Positions 8,081 through 19,000 of a DNA stretch of 64,000 nucleotides are shown one piece after another. The notes below the pieces were generated by a model. It worked only from the letters and a program-made list of their open reading frames with translations, was not told the DNA's origin and did not search any database. Position numbers and translations under genes: made by a program. The stretch comes from Nocardia fusca NBRC 14340 (lineage in GTDB: Bacteria; Actinomycetota; Actinomycetes; Mycobacteriales; Mycobacteriaceae): positions 186,001 through 250,000 of the forward strand of contig NZ_BDCU01000016.1 in assembly GCF_001618425.1 (NCBI RefSeq), written 5' to 3'. Position 1 is the first letter of the stretch; each line of letters begins with the position of its first letter.

Positions 8081-8118
8081 AAGGACGTGCCCGCCGGATA
8101 TCCGGCGGGCACGTCCTT
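8081..8118. terminator. Perfect 38-bp palindrome, bidirectional terminator
   Basis: A perfect inverted repeat centred on GATATC, with arms beginning AAGGACGTGCCCGCCGG, sits between the convergent rbpA and drrB-like genes. On the plus strand it ends in CCTTTG. The stem of up to 19 bp makes it the clearest intrinsic terminator-like structure in the window, and it can serve both strands. Confidence 0.85.
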
Positions 8119-8126
8119 TGTCATGG

Positions 8127-9029
8127 TCAGTGACTGGCCACCCGGCGGTACTGCAACAGCGCCAGCGGTATCGCGATCAGCAGAATGGCCGCCGAGCACA
8201 GGACCGAGTATTCGACGCAGTGTTCGGCCGGCCAGCCGGTAGCGGAAGGGAACATCGGTGGCGCGCTGTTGTGGAACAGTTTCCGTCCGGTCGCCGCGAC
8301 CGCGGTGATCGGATTCCATTCGGCGATGGTGGCCAGCGGCCCGGGCAGGGTCTGGGCCGAGATGAACGCCGAGGAGATGAACGACAAGGGGAACAGCCAG
8401 ATCAGGCCGGCGCTCTGGGCGACCTCGACGTTCGGGGCGAGCAGACCGGTGAGCGCGCCGACCCACGACATGGCGAAGGCGAACAGCAGGATCACCGCGT
8501 AGGCGAGTACGGCCTCGGCCAGGCTCCCGTTGATGCTCCAGCCGACGATGTACCCGCACACGGTCATCACCACCAGGCTGACCATGCTCACCACCAGATC
8601 GGAGAGCGTGCGCCCCATCAGCACCGCCAGCCGCGACATGGGCAGCGAGCGCATCCGGTCGATGATGCCCTTCTCCAGGTCGCCGGCCAGCCCCACGGTG
8701 GTGAACGCGGCACTGAAGGCGACGGTCTGGGCCATGATCCCGGCGATCAGGAATTCCCGGTACTGGCCACCACCCAGCGAGGCGCCGAACACGTAGGCGA
8801 ACAGGAAGACGAACATCAGCGGCTGCACCGTGGCCGTGACCAGCAATGTCGGCACCCGCATGATGGTGATCAGGTTGCGATGCGCGACGATCGCGCTGTC
8901 GCGGAAGAACCGCATACGCGGTTCGGTGGACTTCGGAATCCGGTGCGAGCCGGGCGCGTGTGGCAGTTCCGCCTCCGTCTCATCGGTCGGGCCGGTGGTT
9001 TGATCGACTGCCACTTCTGCGGTGCTCAC
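8127..9029 (-). CDS. ABC-2 type exporter permease, DrrB family
   Basis: 300 residues. About 45 N-terminal cytoplasmic residues precede six hydrophobic segments. The family's conserved LEKGIIDRMRSLPMSRLAVLMGR motif (about 128-150) follows the second helix, and PNVEVAQSAGLIWLFPLSFISSAF follows later. This is the membrane half of a daunorubicin-type exporter. The GTG start overlaps the stop of the ATPase gene (GTGA) and has GAGGAGA 8-14 nt upstream. Gene order NRPS, ATPase, permease with two overlapping junctions implies that the exporter is made together with the NRPS and exports or protects against its product. Confidence 0.93.
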   Translation of the reverse strand: MSTAEVAVDQTTGPTDETEAELPHAPGSHRIPKSTEPRMRFFRDSAIVAHRNLITIMRVPTLLVTATVQPLMFVFLFAYVFGASLGGGQYREFLIAGIMAQTVAFSAAFTTVGLAGDLEKGIIDRMRSLPMSRLAVLMGRTLSDLVVSMVSLVVMTVCGYIVGWSINGSLAEAVLAYAVILLFAFAMSWVGALTGLLAPNVEVAQSAGLIWLFPLSFISSAFISAQTLPGPLATIAEWNPITAVAATGRKLFHNSAPPMFPSATGWPAEHCVEYSVLCSAAILLIAIPLALLQYRRVASH

Positions 9030-10015
9030 GACATGATCTCCTCGGGGACGTCACTGGTTTCCGGCTCGGATTCCGCCGCTGCCGGGGAGCCGGTGATGGA
9101 CAGGAAGACATCGTCGAGGCTGGGCCGGTGCACCCGGGCGTCGACGACGTTCACGTCTGCGTCATCGAGCCGGCGCAGGGCTTGGACCATGGTGCGGGAG
9201 CCCTCACCGACCACCACCGACACCTCGTCGGCGCTCGCCTCGTGTGCGGGTTCGCCGATTCCGATCTCGGCGAGGACCCGCAATGCGGGCGCCGGGTCCT
9301 GCCCGGGGCTCAGTGTGACGGTGAGCCGGTCCCCGCCGATCGAGGATTTGAGTTCGTCCGCCGAACCGCGGGCGATGACCCGGCCCTTGTCGAGCACGGT
9401 GATCTGATCGGCCAGCCGGTCGGCTTCCTCGAGATACTGGGTGGTCAGCAGGACCGTGGTGCCGTCGCGGACGAGTTCGCCGATAACCCGCCACATATCG
9501 TTGCGGGCCCGCGGATCCAGCCCGGTGGTCGGTTCGTCGAGAACCACCACGGGCGGACGGGCGACCAGGGCACCGGCCAGATCGAGGCGCCTGGTCATCC
9601 CCCCGGAATAGGTCCCGGCCCGGCGGTCCGCGGCATCCTCGAGCCCGAATTCCCCGAGCAGTTCCCGGGCCCGCGAGACCGCGCGTTCGCGCGACATCCC
9701 ATAGAGCCGCGCGACCATCCGCAAATTCTCGTAGCCGGTGAGATTGGCATCCACCGCCGCGTACTGACCGGACAATCCGATGAGTTTGCGGGCCGCCGCC
9801 GGATCGTGCAGGACGTCGACATTCGCGACCCGGACGGATCCGGCATTCGGGCGCAGCAGGGTGGTGACGATCCGTACAGCGGTGGTCTTACCCGCGCCGT
9901 TGGGACCGAGCAGCCCCAGTACCGTGCCTTCGGGGATTTCGATATCGACCTCGTCCAAAACGCGGACGCGGCCGTAGCACTTCACCAGACCGGTGATCTG
10001 TACCGCGGGCTTCAC
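9026..10015 (-). CDS. ABC exporter ATPase, DrrA family
   Basis: 329 residues from GTG 10015. Walker A is GPNGAGKTT (about 38-46), the Q-loop lies around QYAAVD, the signature is [19 protein letters not shown], and Walker B is [20 protein letters not shown]. The C-terminal 100 residues match the DrrA-type extension that contacts the permease. The GTG overlaps the NRPS stop by 4 nt and has GAAGGAG upstream. A start 41 codons earlier exists but lies inside the NRPS coding sequence and lacks family similarity. It couples ATP hydrolysis to export by the DrrB-like permease, probably of the NRPS product. Confidence 0.95.
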   Translation of the reverse strand: MKPAVQITGLVKCYGRVRVLDEVDIEIPEGTVLGLLGPNGAGKTTAVRIVTTLLRPNAGSVRVANVDVLHDPAAARKLIGLSGQYAAVDANLTGYENLRMVARLYGMSRERAVSRARELLGEFGLEDAADRRAGTYSGGMTRRLDLAGALVARPPVVVLDEPTTGLDPRARNDMWRVIGELVRDGTTVLLTTQYLEEADRLADQITVLDKGRVIARGSADELKSSIGGDRLTVTLSPGQDPAPALRVLAEIGIGEPAHEASADEVSVVVGEGSRTMVQALRRLDDADVNVVDARVHRPSLDDVFLSITGSPAAAESEPETSDVPEEIMS

Positions 10016-13000
10016 CGAGCGTTCTCCTTCGTTTCGATACCGGGCTGCGCTGTCGTGGCCGCCCCGCGCAGATGTTCCCGGAGCACGGGTCCGAGCACCG
10101 CCAGGGATTCCGGGGTCGTCATCTCCGCGTGTGTGCACGCCAGTTCCCGGGCGTGCACGGCACCGGTGACGAAGCCCTGCCAGGCCTCCGGGCGCCGATC
10201 GGGCGCGGCCAGGTTCACCGGGTCGGCGCCGGCGGCGAAGAACAGCAGATCGCCGTCGAACACACCGGGCCGGAAACCATTGGCCTGGACGGTGCCGTCG
10301 GCGTAGCCGGCGTACAGCCGTTCCAGATGGTCCACCGTGAGTGCCGCGAACGGGCCGGGACGCGACCGCAACAGTTCGGCGGCCTCGGCCAGGGTCGGTT
10401 CCGTCCCGTCGGCGACGAGGTCGCCGCCGAATTCGCCGAGGATCTCGGCGACACCGGGCACGGCTTCGGCGGCCAGATCATCGGAGAGCCGGTAGCTGTC
10501 CAGCATGGTGAGCAGCGCGACCTCCTCGCCGGCCGCTTGCAGTCGCACGGCGATCTCGTGCGCGATCAGACCACCAAGCGACCAGCCGAGCAGCTGGTAC
10601 GGCCCATGCGGTTGCACGGTCCGGATATGGGCGATGTAGTGCTCGGCCGCTTCGCCGATCGATCCGAATCCCGGTTCACCGCCGGCCTGCGGTGCCTGCA
10701 GACCGTAGACCGGCTGGTCGGCGGGCAGTTCGGCGAGCAGGCCGGCGTAGCACCAGGACAACCCGATCGCCGGATGCACACAGAACAGCGGGGGCCGGCC
10801 GGTACCGGTGCCGGGGCGCAACGGCAGCAGCGGAGCCAGCGCCAGCTCCATGGCATCGGCGACGGTACCGTCGCCGAGCCGGGCAGCCAGCGCGGCCGGG
10901 GTGGATTCGCCGAACAGCAGCTGCATCGGCAGGTCGTACCCGGCCTCCCGGGCCCGGCCGACCACCTTCGTGGCGAGCAGCGAATTACCGCCCAGCTCGA
11001 AGAATCCGTCTCCGGCGCCCACCCGGTCGACCCCGAGAACCTCCGCGAAGATCTCGCACAGCGCGGCCTCCACCGGGTTGGCGGGCGCCCGGTAACCCTC
11101 CGCGGCGGTGAACACCGGTTCGGGCAGGGCGGACCGGTCGAGTTTGCCGACCGGAGTGAGCGGCAGCCGGTCGATCAGCATGATCGACTGCGGAACCATG
11201 TAATTGGGCACCAGTTCGGACACATGCGCGGTGAGTTCGGCGGCGGTGGCGCCCGCCGCGGCCTTCACATACGACACCAGGGCGGTCGCGCCCGCGGCCG
11301 TGCGATGACCGGCGGTGTAGGAGAACTCGACCGCCGGATGCCGGCTCAACGCCGCGTCGATCTCGCCCAGTTCGATCCGGAAACCGCGGATCTTCACCTG
11401 ATGGTCGGTACGGCCGACGTATTCGATATCGCCGGGGCCGCCGTCGCGCGCCGTGCGGATCCGCACCAGATCGCCGGTGCGGTACATCCGCTCCCCCGGT
11501 TTCCCGAAGGGATTGGCCACGAAACGCTGGGCGGTGAGCCCGGGCCGGTCGTGGTATCCGCGGGCGAGCGCACCACCGGCCAGGTACAACTCGCCGGTGA
11601 CCCCGAGCGGCGCCGGGCGCAGCCGGGCGTCGAGAACCATGGCCGCGACACCGCGGATGGGTTCACCGATCGGGATCGGACCACCCGGTACCAGCGGCGG
11701 CGACATGACGGTGACGATGGTGGTTTCGGTCGGACCGTAGACGTTGTGCAGGTTGCGGCCCGGCGCCCAGCGCGCCACCACTTCGGCCGGGAGGGCCTCG
11801 CCACCGACCAGGACGTGCTGGAAATCGGTGACGCCTTCCGGGTCCACCGTCGCCAGGGCCGCCGTGGTGATGAAGGCGTGGGTGATCCGTTCCGCGATCA
11901 GTACCCGGGCCAGTTCCGCACCACCGACCACTCCCGGCGGGGTGAGCACCAGGGTGGCCGCACCGCCGAGCGCGAACAGCAGGTCCAGCATGGCGGCGTC
12001 GAAACTGGGGGTCGCGAAGTGCAGGATGCGACTGTCCGGCCGGACATCGAAGCGATGGGCCGTCTCCGCCGCGAAATTGGAAAGTCCGCGATGGGTGACC
12101 ACCACGCCCTTGGGGGTTCCGGTGGAACCCGAGGTGTAGATGACGTAGGCCGGGTTGTCCATCCGCAGCGGGGTGATCCGGTCCGCGTCGGTGAGCGGAG
12201 CGCTGGACGCCCGCAGCACCTGTTCGCGGACCTCGGCATCGTCGAGGGCCAGCCAGTGGGCTCCCTCGGGCAACTGCTCCCGGTATTCGGCCAGGGTGAG
12301 CCCCAGGGCCGCGCCGGAATCGGAGAGCATATGGGCGATGCGCGCGGCCGGGTAGCCCGGATCCACCGGGACGAAGGCGGCGCCGGTCTTGGTCACCGCC
12401 AGGACCGTGGCGACCGATTCGGCCGTACGCGGAATACCGAGTGCCACCAGTGTTTCCGGACCCACCCCGTAGCCCACCAGCACCCGGGCCAGCCGGTTGC
12501 TCCAGCGGTCGAGGGCGTCGTAGGTGATCTCCACGCCCGCACCGGCCAGCGCCACCGCCTGCGGGTCGACGTTCGCCGCGGCGGCGAAGACCTCGGCCAG
12601 GGTGCACGGCTGGTCCGGATCGGCGCGACGCAGCGGCGCCAGCGCCGACCATTCCGCGGGGTCGAGCAGTTCGAGGTCACCGATGACCACGGCGGGGTCG
12701 GCGGCGATCGCGCCGAGCAGCCGAACCAGGCGGCGGCCGAGCCGGGCCGCTGTCGGTGCGTCGAAGAGATCTCCGCTGTAGTTCACCGCCACGCCGATAC
12801 CGTCCGGCGACCGGTCGGCGCCGCGGCATTCGGTGAAAGTGAACTGGAGATCGAATTTGGCGATACCGGCGTCGATATCCATCGCCTCGATGCTCAACCC
12901 CGGAAGTTCCAGGGTGCGTACCGGTTCGTCGCGCACCGACAGCATCACCTGGAAGAGCGGGTGATGCGCCTGGGAACGGACCGGGTTGAGCACCTCGACC

Positions 13001-16000
13001 AATCGCTCGAACGGCAGATCCGCGTGCCCGAACGCGTCGAGATCGGTATCGCGCACGGAATCGAGCAGATCGGTGAACCGATCGTTGTGGGCGACCGGGG
13101 TCCGCAGGACCAGCGTATTGACGAACATGCCGATCATCCGGTCGAGTTCGGGCCGCCCACGGCCGGCAACCGGGGTACCGACGGCGATATCGCCGACGCC
13201 GGTCAACCGGTGCAGCAGCACCGCCAGCGCGGCGTGCAGCACCATGAACAGGCTCACATCGTGGCGCGCGGCGAGACCGCGCAACTCCCGGTGTATCCCG
13301 GCGTCCACCCGCTCTTCGACGGTGCCGCCCCGGTAGGAGGGCACCGGTGGACGCGGGCGGTCGGCAGGGACGGCGAGCAGTTCGGGCAGGCCCTCCAGCC
13401 TGGTGCGCCAGTAGTCGAGCTGCCGGCGGATCGGGGAGGTGGGATCGTCCTCGCTGCCGAGCAGTTCCCGTTGCCACAGGGTGTAGTCGACGTACTGGAG
13501 TTGCTCGGCGTCGACCTCCGGCCGGGCGCCGAGCCGGATCGCCCGGTAGGCCGTCGCCACATCGGCGGCCAGCGGTTCCAGCGACCAGCCGTCCATCGCG
13601 ATGTGGTGCACCACCAGCACCAGGATGTGCTCGTCCGGCGCCACCACGAACAGCGCTGCCCGCAGCGGGATCTCGGTGGACAGATCGAATCCGGGGGTGA
13701 TGAACCGTTCGATCGCCGCCCCGTGACCCGCGTCGCCGGCCACCGGTGTATGCAGCGTGACGGCGGCGTCGGCCGCGTCGAGCACCCGCTGCACCGGCTC
13801 CCCGTCGATCTCCGGGAAGACCGTCCGCAGGGTCTCGTGCTGTTCCTGCACCCGGTACAGCGCGCCGCGCAGCGCCGCGTGATCGAGTGGACCGCGCAAC
13901 CGCAGCACCACCGGGATGTTGTACGCGCCGCCCGCGGTGTCCGAGCCGCCGAACCGGTTGAGGAACCACAGCCGCTGCTGGGCCGGGGACAGCGGAATCC
14001 GCTCGGGCCGCACCCGGCGCACCAGAGCGGCCCCGGTGCCGGCGGATTCCCCGTCGAGCCGGGCCGCGAGTTCGGCGACCGTCGGGGCGGCGAACACCGC
14101 CCGCACCGGCAGTCGAACTCCGGTGGCCGCGTCCAGGCGACCCACCAGCTGGGTGGCCAGCAGCGAGTTGCCGCCGATATCGAAGAAACTTTCGTCCGCG
14201 GCGGTGACTGCGACGCCCACCAGTTCGCCCATGATCGCGGCGACCCGGCGTTCGGTATCCGAACCGAGCGCACGACCGCGGGCGGTGGGCAGGAGCCGGG
14301 GTTCGGGCAGCACGGCGATATCCAGTTTGCCCACCGGGGTGAGCGGGATCTCGTCGAGCAGCGTGAACGCGGTCGGAACCATATGCCGCGGCAACCGGCT
14401 GCTCAGATGGTCGCGCAGTTCCTCGGGTTCGGGACGCCGCGCGGGATCGGCCGGCTGGACGTAGGCGACCAACCGGTCCGAATCGCCGAGCCGGCGCACC
14501 TCGGCATGGGCGAAGTGCACCGCCGGATGCGCGGTGAGCGCGCCGGCGATCTCGCCGAGCTCGATCCGGAAACCGCGCATCTTCACCTGGTTGTCGCTGC
14601 GGCCCAGATAGCGCAGCCCGCCGTCGCGGGTCCAACGCACCACGTCGCCGCTGCGGTAGAGCCGGGCGCCGGGCGGGCCGTAGGGGTCGGCGACGAACCG
14701 GGCCGCGGTGAGCCCGGACCGTCCGTGATAACCCCGGGCCAGCCCCGGACCACCCAGATACAACTCGCCTGGGACCCCCGCGGGCACGGGTCGCAGCCGT
14801 TCGTCGAGCACCAGGGCTCGGCTGCCACGGATCAGGTCACCCAGCTCGGGCGGGTGACCGGCGGCTACCGGCGTCACCGAGACCACGACAGTGGTTTCGG
14901 TGGGTCCGTAGACGTTGCACATCCGCCGGCCGGGCGCCCAGCGCGACACCAGCTCCGAACCGACGCGTTCGCCGCCGACCATGAGACCACGTAGCGCCGG
15001 CAGTGGCCAGCGTTCGTGGTCGATGGTGGCGAGTGCGGCGGGAGTGATGAAGGTGTGCGTGATCTCGTGGCGGGTCATGAATTCGCCCAGCTCGTCACCG
15101 CCGTACACCTCCGGCGGCACGATGACCATGGCGGCGCCGGCCCCGATCGCGAGCAGCAGGTCCAGGACCGCCGCGTCGAAACTCGGTGACGAGAAATGCA
15201 TGGTGCGCGCGGCCGGGTGCACCGCCAGCCGGTCCCGGAACTCGTCGGCGAGATCGGCGAGCGCACCGTGGGTCGCGATGACGCCCTTGGGTTTACCGGT
15301 GGACCCGGAGGTGTAGATGAGATAGGCCGCATCGGTGATCCGTATCGGGCGCAGCCGGTCGCCGTCGGATACCGGGCCCGCGGCCTCACCGCCGATCTCA
15401 TCGCGGCCGGCGGGGGAATCCAGCAGCAGCCAGTCGATCTCGCTGCCGCCCGCCGCGCGCAGCCGTTCGGCGTGGCCGCTGCGGGTGATACCGACCGAGC
15501 AGCCGGAGTCGGCGAGCATATGCGCGACCCGCTCGGCCGGATAGTTCGGATCCACCGGGACGAAGGCGGCTCCGGATTTGGCGACGGCGAGCATGGTGGT
15601 CACCGAATCCATCGACCGGGTGAGCCCGAGGGCGACCTTGTCGCCGGTACCGAGTCCGCGCCGGATCAACGCGCGCGCCAGGCGGTTGGCGCGACGTTCG
15701 AGGTCGGCGTAGGTGAGTACCGTCTCGTCCTCGTACAGCACCGGGCGCGGGCCGTGGGCGAGCGCGGTGGCACCGAACAGGGCGCCCAGGGTGCGCGGGA
15801 TCCCGGGGGCGGGGCCGCGGGCCGGGCACAGGGTGTCGCGTTCGGCATCGGTGCGGGTGTCGATATCGCCGACCGGCACGGTGGGCCGGGCGCCGATCGT
15901 GGCGAGCACCCGCAGGAAGCGGTCCGCGAGCGTCTCGACGGTGGCCGCGTCGAACAGTTCGTCGGCATAGACGAATTCGAGGTCGCCGTCGCCGAGGTCA

Positions 16001-19000
16001 CCGGCGCGCAACTCCAGATCGAACTTGGCGCGCGCGATATCGAGCGGGGCCGCCCGCACCACCAGCCCGGGCAGTTCCAGTTCGGGCACGGGGGTGTCCT
16101 GCACCGTGAGCGCGACCTGGAACAGCGGGTGGCGCGCGGTGGCGCGCGGATCGTGCCCGAGCGCGGCAACCACCTGTTCGAAGGGGATATCGGCATGGGC
16201 GAGGGCGGCGAGTTCGGTATCCCGATCCCCCCGCAGGAGGTCGGTGAACGGGCGGGCCGGATCGACCGGAGAACGCAGCACGAGCGTATTGACGAACATC
16301 CCCACCAGTTCGCCGAGCCGTTTGTCCGTGCGTCCGGCGACCGGGGTACCGATGGCGATGTCCCGGCCACCGGTGATCGCCCGCAACAGTACCGCGAGCG
16401 CCGACCGCAGCAGCATGAACGTGCTCACACCCTCGGCGTGGGCCAGGTCCACCAGGGCCGTGCGCACCGGCTCCGGAATACTGCGGTGGACCGAGGCCGC
16501 CGTCTGCTCGGGTTCGGCGGGGCGGGGCCGGTCGTAGGGCAGGGGTAGCTCATCGGGTAGGCCCGCGAGCTGGTCCCGCCAGTAGCCGAGCTGGCGAGCG
16601 GCGAGGCTGTCCGGGTCGGTCTCGCTACCGAGGTGCTCCCGCTGCCAGAGACCGAAGTCGGCGTACTGCACCGGCAGTGGTGACCACTGCGGCGCGGCCG
16701 CGGCGTGGCGAGCCTGGTAGGCCAGCGCCAGGTCGTGGATCAGCGGCCCCATCGACCAGCCGTCGGCGGCGATGTGGTGCAGTACCACGCCGAGCCGGTA
16801 GCGATCCGCCCCGGTGCGCAGCAGTGTCGCCCGCAACGGTGTTCCCGCGGTGAGATCGAAACCGGTGGTGGCCGTTACCCGGAGCGCGGCGTCGGCTCCG
16901 GCGTCATCGGTCTCCTGCGGCTCCAGAGTGGGCAGTGCCCACGCGGCGGGCAGGATGCGCTGCTGGGCGCCGTCACCGTCGGCGGGGAAGACGGTGCGCA
17001 GGATCTCGTGCCGTTCGACGATATCGCCGAGCGCCGCCCGCAGCGCGGGGACGTCCAGCGCACCGTCGATATCGAGAACGAACGCGATGTTGTAGGCGCT
17101 GGACTCGGGAGCGAACCGGTTGAGGAACCACAGCCGCTGCTGCGGCAGCGACAACGGCAGCCGTGCCGGCCGCGGATCGTAGGCGGCCAGCGGGACCCGG
17201 GAGGTGGCCGGAGTCCGCAGCAACTGTTCGGTCAGCTCCGCGACGGTGGGGGCATCGAACACCGTGCGGACCGGCAGGTCCACCCCGAACCGGTCGTAGA
17301 GTTCCCCGACCAGCCGGGTCGCCAGCAGCGAGTTGCCGCCCAGGTCGAAGAACGGGTCCTCGGCGCCGGTCACCGCACAGCCCAGCACCTCCGAGAAGAC
17401 CTCCGCGACCCGGCGCTCCGCCTCGGTGGCGGGGGCGCGGGAGGCGCTGCCCGTGTTCAGGAACACCGGTTCGGGCAGCGCCTTACGGTCCAGCTTGCCC
17501 GAGGGCGCCTTCGGGAACTCCGGCAGCACGGTGACCGCGTCGGGGACCATGTACGCGGGCAGCTGCCTGCGTACGGCCGCCCGGACCGCGGCGGGATCCA
17601 CTGTGCTGTCGGCGACGAGATAGGCCGCCAGCCGCTGCCGGGCGTGCGCGTCGGTGTGCACCACCGTCAGTGCCGACCGCACCCCGGGTTGGCCGCGCAG
17701 TACATGGTCGATCTCCGACAGTTCGATCCGGAAGCCGCGCAATTTCACCTGATCGTCGGCGCGACCGAGGAACCGCAGCCGTCCGGTCCGGTCGGCCACC
17801 ACCAGATCGCCGGTGCGGTACATCCGTTCACCGCGCCGCCCGTACGGGCTCGCCACGAAGCGGGCCGCGGTCAGGCCGTGCCGGCCCAGATAGCCGCGGG
17901 CCACGCCGGGGCCCGAGACGTACAGCTCCCCCGGAGTACCGGGCGGTACCGGACGCAACCGGGAGTCCAGCAGGAACAACCGCATACCGCGCACCGGATG
18001 GCCCAGCGGCACCGGGCGGCCGGGCCGCATCGGGCCGGATACGGTGGCGGCCACCGTCGCCTCCGACGGGCCGTACATATTGTGCATGCGATACCGGTCG
18101 GCCCAGGCCGCCACCAGTTCGGGACTGCACGCCTCACCGCCGACCATCACACTGCGCAGCTGCGTCGGCCCGGAGGGGTCGACCGTGGCCAGTGCGGCAG
18201 GGGTGACGAACGCGTGCGTAACGGCTTCGGCCCGCAGCAGCTCGGCGAGTTCGGCACCACCGTAGACATCCGGCGGCGCGATCACCACGGTGGCCCCGCA
18301 GACGAACCCGAGCAGCAGTTCGAGCACCGAGGCATCGAAACTCGGTGAGGAGAAGTGCAGGGTGCGCGCGGCCGGGGTGACGCCGAACAGATAGCACTGT
18401 TCGGCGGCGAAGGAGGACAGTCCGGCGTGGGTGACGACGACGGCCTTCGGCGTGCCGGTGGAACCGGAGGTGTAGATCAGGTAGGCCGGATGCGCGGCGC
18501 GCAACGGCGCGATCCGGTCGGCATCGGTGATCGGCGCCGCGGAGACGGCGGCACAGTCGATTTCGACATCCGGCGAGCCGAGGATCAGCCACGATTCCAC
18601 GGCGCCGGGCACCTCCGCCAGCGCCGCGACCTGTTCCCGGCCGGTGACCCCGAGCCGGGCGCCGGAATCGGTGAGCATATGGGCGATCCGATCCGCGGGA
18701 TAGCCCGGATCGACCGGGACATAGGCGGCGCCGGTCTTGGCGACCGCCCAGACCGCGGTGATCGCGTCCAGACCTCGCGGCAGCGCCAGCGCGACCACGG
18801 TTTCGGGTCCGGCCCCCTGGTCGATCAGCAGCCGGGCCAGCCGGTTCGCGCGTTCGTCCAGTTCCCGGTAGGTGGTGTCCAGTCCGCGGTAGCGGACGGC
18901 GACCCCGTCGGGGTCCTTGACCGCCGACCGGCCGAACAGTTCGGCCAGCAACACCGGCGGTTCGGCGGGTCCACCCGCCAGCGGAACGAGGTTGGCGCGC

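Noticed and set aside
10016..10138. Longer start for the DrrA-like ATPase
   Set aside because: It would lie within the NRPS thioesterase coding sequence and adds no family sequence; the GTGA overlap start is typical.
10072..14994. Very long open frame (over 1,600 codons) on the plus strand opposite the NRPS gene
   Set aside because: It is the antisense shadow of GC-rich NRPS coding sequence; the translation is Arg/Gly/Gln-rich without domains, while the minus strand has intact NRPS motifs throughout.
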